A stretch of DNA of 64,000 nucleotides. It comes from Chinchilla lanigera (Eukaryota; Chordata; Mammalia; Rodentia; Chinchillidae). The stretch's first letter is position 1. Each line of letters starts with the position of its first letter. This document shows, piece after piece, positions 57,301-64,000 of this stretch. The notes under the pieces were generated by a model. That model saw only the letters and a program-made list of their open reading frames with translations. It had not been told where the DNA came from and made no database searches. Location: assembly GCF_000276665.1 (NCBI RefSeq), contig NW_004955416.1, positions 6,202,422 through 6,266,421 on the forward strand. Reading direction: 5' to 3'. The translations under genes were made by a program, and so were the position numbers.

Positions 57301-57446
57301 ATTAATTGAGGAAAGAGAATGCCTGAGGCTTTAAATATAAATATAATTGTTTAATTGGAAAATATAGAATTTATTTGGCAACAATGTTTGGCTTCTAAGT
57401 GAATGCTCAATAAATGTTTTAAAATAAAAAGAAAAGCAGCACACAG

Positions 57447-58029
57447 AACTTCCTTGAGGTTGTGAATAGCACATCAGCCTGGCATGTCTTGATTTTTTGC
57501 TTATGTCTCCCTGTCACTCACCCACTTCTAAGGTCCAAATTCTAAGCAGGTAACATGCATAGCAAACGGAGAATGTCTAATAATGATAGAGGCCATTCTC
57601 ATCAAGCTTACTGCTTCACACTTCTGAATCAGAATGCTTTGTCTGCTTTTCCACAAAGCTGGGGGCCCACATTACTACTTTCAAGAATAAACATGGCCTG
57701 TTAGAGGGTAAATTTTATCAGTTGAATGCAAGTAAAGCCACATCCTCTGGATACACAGCAGAGCTGCTGAGTCACCTGTGCACAACAGTATTTTATCACA
57801 TACATTTTTGCCTCAGGAGAAAGGGGTTCAGCATCTGACTAGAAAGCAAGAAAAGTTATGTACGCAAGAGGTTGATGGGATGGTTCTAATCACAATCTAT
57901 CACAAATGTACTGTGACCAATGCTGCAGTTCTCCTGGGATTTATAGGGGCAAGGGTTGTTCTTGAATTTGGAAATTTCCATGCTAAATCCAAGAAAGTCA
58001 CCAGCTAACGGGGACTAGACATGGGTTAG
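57447..58029. other. Unassigned
   Basis: The frame at 57778-58008 (+) has no recognisable domain. No repeat seen. Confidence 0.4.
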
Positions 58030-58380
58030 TGTCTTGGTTACTTTTCTCTTGTTGCTGAGACAAAACACCTGACACCAGGAATTAAGGAAAAAAAGGTTTA
58101 TTTAGCTCACAGTTTGTGGAGGTTTCAGTCCATACTCGGCTGGCTCCAAGGCAGAGAGGCACATGGCAGAGGACAACAGCTCATGGCAGCAGAAAACAGC
58201 AAAGGCAACAAGAGCAAAAGGGAGGAATGGCGGCAAGCAGCCTCTTTCCCTCTCTTACATATGCAGACTATCTGCCTCAGGTTGAGTGTAGCACTCACAC
58301 TCATGAATCAATCAAAAATCTAGACGCCAGCCAATGACTGCATGAGGATTTAGGGGGACATGCAAACATAAACCATAACA
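58030..58380 (-). mobile_element. MaLR-type solo LTR, minus strand
   Basis: The + strand begins TGTCTTGGTTACTTTTCTCT and ends 'acataaaccataaca', the reverse of an LTR starting TGTTATGGTTT. It closely resembles the 3' part of the LTR at 61979 (shared 'gtatggactgaaacctccac' and 'gttttgtctcagcaa'). The flanks (gttag, attgg) do not form a clean duplication. Confidence 0.8.
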
Positions 58381-59796
58381 ATTGGCAGATGAAAAGTCCA
58401 TCTTCACATCTTTCAGCAGGTGCTACCCTCTCTATGGACCTCAGCTGGATCACTGCCAAGGGAACCACTGGGTCACTCTGTCTCCTTTGCCATCAGTGCC
58501 ACCAACTTCCAGTTCCTCTCTGCAATCTTTGGTTGGGTCATCTTGCCATTGCTTCTGCCTCTGTTCTCTTTTATATAGCATACCCCCAAGTCTATAGCTG
58601 AGTCCTGATCTTCCCCTCCCCCTTCAGTGTTTCCCGCGTCCTTTGATGTCATCACCCTCCATGCTGCCGGCTTCTCAACCTCAGCAAAAACTAGACCAAA
58701 TTTAGTGTTGCCTCTTTATTATTTATTTCCAGTTATATGAAAATTGTTGTTACCCTCAGATTTTCATCTAAATGCTAGGATCCTCCTCTCTACCTCCTTT
58801 TTCACAGCTTCCCAAGTCTTTATGCGCTTCAGAACCTGTGACTAGGCAGGCAGGTTTCAGGTCTTCCAATTACCATGGGCCTAACCAATGTAAGCATCCC
58901 CCTTACCTGAACTGGTCCAGCAAGCTCCCATCTTCCTATCTGAGGCCTACATACCCTTCAAACATAAATGGTACCTTCCTGTGGGACCATATACATCATG
59001 TGCCCCATAGCAAGTTATCTCTCTTTTTTCTAAACTCTCAAAGCCCCTCTTGACTCTTCCTATACTACTAGATATTAATGCACCCTTTTATCTTCTCTTC
59101 CAAACCAAGATGTCCCTAAGGACAAGAGTTGTATACTATTCACCTTTTAATATATATTTAAAATAAAGAAAAGGTAAGTAAAATCTAAGTCAGGGTTAGC
59201 TCTTTCATATGGCGGCTGTTGCTTGGCTTTTGAAAGCTTCCTTCATATTCCCATGTCTCCCTACTGCTTCTTCCTGGGCTCATTAGTTGTACATGAAGTC
59301 CTGAGAGTAGGGGCCAGCTATTCCATGACTGCAGCTCAAGCCTTATCATTGCAAAATTCTAAAATGCCATCCCAGGGCAGAAGGGCTCAGAGAGAAGGGC
59401 TTTGCCCCCATGAAATTTTGAAACAGAGATTCCTTTGAGGTGCAACCTGAATTCCTTCTCCACTCTCTGTCTTCACCTTCATAATTAGCACACTTTTCCA
59501 GTATAGAATCAACACCATACTTAGTTTTCTCCCTTTTCCACAACCTCTGCTCAGCTGTTGCTCTAAGTATGCCCTGTTCCTTGACCCAAGAAAAGAAGAA
59601 ATGTAATAAACAGTCTCAACATTTAACCGTTCTATACAGGGAAAGAAAATGGTCAGCCTCAGACAGCAATGAAGGCACTAATCCCTCTTTGAGCTTCTGC
59701 CAACTATACTTCCCTTATTCCTGCCAACTCATCCATCATGGAATGGACATTCAGGGGTTTGGAGAAGGGGAGTCTGACTTTATTTGGAGGGTTTTT
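58381..59796. other. Unassigned
   Basis: Possible weak L2-like sequence at 58960-59130 (taaatggtaccttcctgtgg). No retroviral internal region follows the LTR. No defensible gene. Confidence 0.4.
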
Positions 59797-59812
59797 AAAA
59801 TCTTCATTTCCA

Positions 59813-60050
59813 AGAACTCCTTGGTTGATCAGCTTTGTATATCTGCTTTCATGAGAAACCACTTTGAAGATATCAATATGTAATACAACAAGCATTGTTA
59901 ATTCCCTACCACTCTGTTTGTAACTCTGTACTGTCTGTACTGTTCCTTTGCTATTTTGTAAAATGTCGACTGTCTGTTAATATTTTCCTCCCTTTATTTT
60001 TAAAATTAAAAAAAATCAGAGGAGAGAAAAGGAAATAAATAAATAAAAAT
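59813..60050 (+). mobile_element. 5'-truncated L1 3' end, exact 16-bp target duplication
   Basis: Flanked by aaaatcttcatttcca at 59797-59812 and 60051-60066. The left site is preceded by T-run sequence, giving a TT/AAAA-type L1 endonuclease target. The body matches 57077-57290 for about 190 bp. It then carries an A-rich tail with purine-rich filler (gaggagagaaaaggaaataa). Only the 3' UTR end was inserted. Confidence 0.9.
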
Positions 60051-60066
60051 AAAATCTTCATTTCCA

Positions 60067-61978
60067 CTTTGCATCCCAGGCCTCAGAGCCTATAAGAGGG
60101 AAGGTGCAGAGTCAGAATAGAAGCCTCTGGAGAGAAGGCTCCCTGAGCCCTCAGAGCATAGGAGCAGCTATAGCCTGAGACATGGCTACAGGACAAGATA
60201 GACCCTGTTTTGTCCATCTCTGCCCGTCTTTGTCCATCTTTGTAGCCACAGCCACATTGCGAGTCCTTTCTGTGATCACTAACTTCATGCAATAAGTATT
60301 TACCAAGCACTCACTGTGTGATAGTCAAAATGATTCATACTGGGTAAGACATGGCACAGGCACCAGCCACAGTACCGGAATGAGGCTCTGAAGAGTGGGT
60401 GTGGCTGGCCCAGGCATGGCTCATCTTCTGGTTAGATTTTGGGATGATCCTGGGCTTTCTGGGGAATGGCTGGGGCAGCCGAGGTTGGGGGGGCAGACAA
60501 TCACTCAGAGTCTTCCAGGGATTAATTATTGGCCTTGTGATATAAGAATCTTTCAACAGTTTAATAACTGGAAGGGCCACACCAGGGTAAGCCAACTGAC
60601 TGTGAATATGTAATGTAGTAATGAGGATAATGGCAGGAGGGTCTTTACTTCATGAGACCCACAATACAATGCAGGATATACCCAAGAATATGAAATCACA
60701 CACAAAAAAATGTCAGATCCAGTTCAAACAAAAATTACCAAGTATAAAACCATGGCTGAGGAGTACTTCCAGGAAGACAGTGGAGCAGTGAGCAGCAGCA
60801 AGTCAGCCTCTCAGAGTGGGAGTCCAGATGCTGTACTATAGTAACTTGGGGAAGAGAAGAAGGAGGGAAAACCCAGGAAAGTTCTGAAGGATGAATTGGA
60901 ATCCGCAGGGACAGTGAGATGACAGATCTCAAGGTAGAAGAGGGAGCTGGCAAACTGCATTCTCCCTGACTCCCAGTTCATGGCACAAGAGGGAGCCCAA
61001 GCCTGCAGAGGTGGGGTGGGTGACAGCAGAGGACTGGGAAGCCTCCAGGGAAAATGTAACCTGTGCATAGAGCAGTAGATGCTGTAGGTTGCAGCAGTTG
61101 GTGAGTGACTCCATTCCAAATGTTCTCAGGAGAGCGTAATAAATTGGATGTCATTTTTGGGTGGGGCCAGCTGAATTCAGGACTCAGAGAAGCCATGAGT
61201 TGGGTCCATCTCCAGGTTACCAGTGTCTGGGTGAGGCAGAGCCCCGGGAAATGCCCAGGGTTGGGGAGCCAAGATCAAACCAACAAAAACACCCATAGTG
61301 TTGTGGCCTGAACAACACAGGCCAGAGACCAGGATCTGCCTAAATTCTGTGGAATTGAACAGGCACCATACCTTATTGCTACTTTGGGCTTGCTGGGATT
61401 ATAAAACACACACACCCCACCCTACTCCTACTGCAGGTTTGCTGGGATCACACAATACAGATCTGGGCTCTGTATGCCTCCTTTATCTACAAGTGACAGC
61501 AGAGACACACTCTGAAGTGGACACTACCACAAAACTATAGACCCCAGAAGAAAACCGCTTGCTTGAAATCACAAAGAAATATCTCTTCTTGTTTGTTTGA
61601 TTTGTTCTTGTTTACTTTTTTTATTGTATATTCTTGTTTGTTTATGATTATGAACATCGTTTTTTAGGGCTTTTTTTTCTTTTGTGTAGCTCTTATTTTT
61701 GTTTCTTCCTCTTTGTTTCTTTCCTGTTTTCCTCTCTAAAAATTTAGGTAATCTTTCTTTCTCCTTCAACCTTGCTTCTAATCTCTTTCTCTTCTTCTGT
61801 CTCTCTATTCTTTTCCTCATATCTCTTTTAAATTTTCTCATCAGAGGGTAATGTCTCCTCAGTTGAAGAAATATTTAATGTATATAAATTTCTGATTTAT
61901 TTCATATTTTGTTATATAACTATAAATCTTTTTCATATGGTTAAATGTGGCAAATTCATAGTTACCACAGTTTGTCAC
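60067..61978. other. Unassigned, with weak repeat traces
   Basis: An L2-like end in reverse may lie at 60288-60345 (gcaataagtatttaccaagc). A G-rich run lies at 60441-60493. Sequence from about 61250 to 61978 might be the 5' region of the L1 that follows, but I cannot show it. The Lys/Arg-rich minus frame 61841-61569 comes from a pyrimidine-rich plus strand. No gene supported. Confidence 0.4.
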
Positions 61979-62375
61979 TGTTATGGTTGAAACACTGTGT
62001 CAACTTGGGGAGTCTAGAGGTTTGGCTAAGTAACTTAGCAGGAAGCCAGAGTGCTTACTTTGTATACATCCTGAGCCTGTGGAAGAGTGCATGGAGATTA
62101 TGTGAGAGCTACACGCCCCTTAGGTGGGGGTAGCCTGTTTACAAAGTAAGACAGGGAAAAAAGCTGCTTGCTGCCATTCCTCCAGTTTGCTCTGGCTGCT
62201 TTGCTGTTCGGCTGCCATTCCCCCCTTTGCTCTTGTTGCTTTGCTACCTTCTGCCTCGGAGCCAGCCAAGTATGGACTGAAACCTCCACAAACTGTAAGC
62301 AAAATAAACCTTTCCTTCCTTCATTTTCGGTGTTGGGTATTTTGTCTCAGCAATGAGAGAAAAGTAACTAAGACA
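61979..62375 (+). mobile_element. MaLR-type solo LTR with perfect 5-bp target duplication
   Basis: Begins TGTTATGGTTGAAACACTGT and ends 'gagaaaagtaactaagaca'. The flanks gtcac (61974-61978) and gtcac (62376-62380) are identical. An 'aataaacc' poly(A)-signal-like site lies near 62303. It is the same family as 58030-58380 (opposite strand) and related to 18940-19285. Confidence 0.88.
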
Positions 62376-62559
62376 GTCACTTTCTAGGCTGTGTTAGATT
62401 CTATTGTAATTACTGATTATACTACTTTAGTAAGGTGACATAGTAGTTCTAATCAGTTATTCTTCCTTGTATACCAAGACCAGAATTGTCTGAGGGTCAT
62501 AAACAATACTATAGTCCAGTACCAGAGAAAGAGAGGCTAGGCAAAATATGGAGCAATTT

Positions 62560-64000
62560 CACTTCTTTTTCTTAATAAATTAAAAGGGTAGAATCTTGCA
62601 ACAGACTCAAAAGCCAAATCCAGCTACACCTGGAAGTCAAAAAAGTAGTCACTTCCTAAGGAGTCCTCAATACTAGTAATAAATCTACCTACCATAAGAA
62701 ATTTATAAGCACCGATGCAGAAAATACTTTTTTAAAAAAATAGAAAATAAGAAGTCACAGAATTAAGATGCAATGCTAGACCTCACTGGAGGCAAACCCA
62801 GGGGGCAGTGTGGTGGTAAAAATCAAAAGCCACCAACCTGTACTCTCTGAAGTGAAAACAGCAGAAGTTTCGCATGCTTTGTGAATCTAAAGTAGGTACA
62901 TATTTAAAAATACAGGAGCTTAGGAAAATGATGGAAACCATCAAAGCCCAACATAGGGAAAAATGCAATCCATGAAACAGACTGAAAGTCAAAGGAAGAA
63001 AACAATACTCCATGTAGCAAGAACCTGGAAAAATGCAGGGAAGCTATTCTATTTGCACATAAAGTGAATTTCAAACTAAGACTGATCAAGAAGACAAAGA
63101 AGGTCACTACATACTTATTAAGGAAACAAACCAAGAGGAAGAGAAAACAAATAAATATATAATACACCAAATATCACCACACCATCTATTAAAGACAAAT
63201 ATTAATGGACATGAAAAATCAGATACCATCAATACAATTGCAATGGGGGGCCTCAATAACCCACTGTCACAAATAGATCAACTAGACAAAAAGTCAACAA
63301 CATAATATCAGAACTGAACCAAACCTGTGAACAATGGACTTAGCAGATACCTACAGAGTGTTCCACCTTAGGACATCAGAATACACATTCTTCTCAAATA
63401 CACATGGGACTCTCTCCAAAATAGACCACATAGTAGCTCACAAAACATGTTTAAGTAAATGCAAATGAAGTGAAATTATCCCATGCATATTATCAGATCA
63501 TAATGTAATGAAATTGGAAATCAATGGCAAAAGAAGGCACAAAAACTGTATAAACACATAGAAATTAAATAACACCCTCCTGAACAACCAATGGATCAAA
63601 AACAAAATTAAAGAAGAAATGAGACAATTTCTATAATTAAACAATAATGCCAATACAACAACATAAAGAGACTTATGGGATTCATTGAAAGCTGTCCTAC
63701 AAGAGAAATTTATAGCGTAAACTACCAAGTTAGGAAAACAGAACAAGCTCAAATAAACAACCTATTGTTGAACCTCAAACTTCCAGAAAAAGAAGAGCAA
63801 GCCAAATCCAAACCTCATACAAGGGAGGAAATTATAAAGGTCAGAACAGAAATTAATGCATTGGATACTAAGAAAACAATACAAAGAACTGATGAATTGA
63901 AGAGTTGTTTTTTGAAAGATTAAACAGAACAGACAAAACCTCAGGCAATCTTATAAAAAAGAGGAAAGAAAAGACTAAATCTATGGAATTAGGAATGAAA
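62560..64000 (+). mobile_element. L1 (L1M/HAL1-like) with ORF2 endonuclease-to-RT linker region, cut by window edge
   Basis: Sense-strand L1 ORF2. 63060-63180 resembles the endonuclease region (agactgatcaagaagacaaa, 'gaaggtcactacatactt'). 63360-63500 covers the end of the endonuclease domain (cagaatacacattcttctca, 'atcagatcataatgtaatg'). 63675-63923 translates as a stretch containing QAQINNLLLNLKLPEKEEQA and EEIIKVRTEINAL, the region before the reverse transcriptase. Stops interrupt it upstream, so it is dead as read. The 62560-63060 part is less certain. Reverse transcriptase would lie beyond 64000. Confidence 0.85.

Larger units (their letters stand above)
55848..57446 (+). mobile_element. 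L1 insertion with internal inversion and probable 3' transduction
   Basis: The whole unit is bounded by aaagaagcacacag (55848-55861) and aaagcagcacacag (57433-57446), 13 of 14 identical. The left part (55862-57076) is L1 in reverse: 3' UTR, then the ORF2 C-terminus. The right part (57077 to about 57300) is the last L1 3' UTR segment in forward orientation. About 130 bp of non-L1 sequence then leads to 'caataaatgttttaaaataa' just before the second repeat. This matches twin priming plus read-through to a downstream poly(A) signal. Confidence 0.7.

Noticed and set aside
58025..58385. Target duplication for the minus-strand LTR
   Set aside because: The flanks gttag and attgg share too few positions to claim a duplication.
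61569..61841. Lys/Arg-rich 90-codon minus frame resembling a basic nuclear protein
   Set aside because: Explained by a pyrimidine-rich plus strand; no homologous domain recognised.
62799..62815. CTCF-like AGGGGGCAG core
   Set aside because: Upstream half of the motif does not fit, and it lies in L1-like sequence.

Overview
The window is mammalian nuclear DNA, almost certainly from a rodent outside the mouse/rat group. Old pan-mammalian repeats (MIR, L2, MER5, L1M) sit beside tRNA-Ala-derived ID SINEs, B1 monomers and B1+ID dimers, and MaLR-type LTRs. The B1+ID dimer, together with ID copies reading like 'ctgagctaaatccccag' on the opposite strand, suggests a beaver/kangaroo-rat/squirrel-like lineage. 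That lineage call is inference from memory of repeat families.

I find no protein-coding gene I can defend. The longest open frames (up to about 168 codons) lack recognisable domains, overlap open frames on the other strand, or lie in low-complexity DNA or repeats. The only recognisable coding fossils are L1 ORF2 pieces and the C-terminal end of a mariner transposase. The window reads as intergenic or deep-intronic sequence.

Layout. 0-9 kb: ID, mariner remnants, MER5, an 80-bp hAT miniature element and otherwise unassigned DNA. 9-12 kb: L1M fragments, a nearly identical ~125-bp local duplication and a MIR. 14-21 kb: an ancient LTR, L2, a tRNA-Glu 5'-half-like piece, B1 and B1+ID SINEs, and an L1M split by a solo LTR with a perfect 5-bp target duplication. 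21-30 kb: mostly unassigned, with MIR/L2 and a TA-flanked inverted-repeat DNA transposon lying in a MIR. 30.5-34.6 kb: a block of reverse-oriented L1 carrying four ID or B1+ID SINEs. 35-53 kb: mostly unassigned, with MIR, B1, MER5, microsatellites, a candidate CTCF motif and a candidate CRE/X-box pair. 53.4 kb: a strong alternating purine-pyrimidine tract. 55.8-60.1 kb: an L1 with an internal inversion and probable 3' transduction, and a sister 3'-end insertion. 58-62.4 kb: two related LTRs in opposite orientation. 62.6-64 kb: an L1 ORF2 running off the right edge.

The best-supported structures are insertions whose target-site duplications can be read directly: L1 3' ends at 48.2 and 59.8 kb, the inverted L1 at 55.8 kb, ID at 32.3 and 34.4 kb, B1 at 39.4 kb, LTRs at 18.9 and 62.0 kb, and the hAT element at 6.2 kb. 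Family names come from pattern memory and were not searched against a database.
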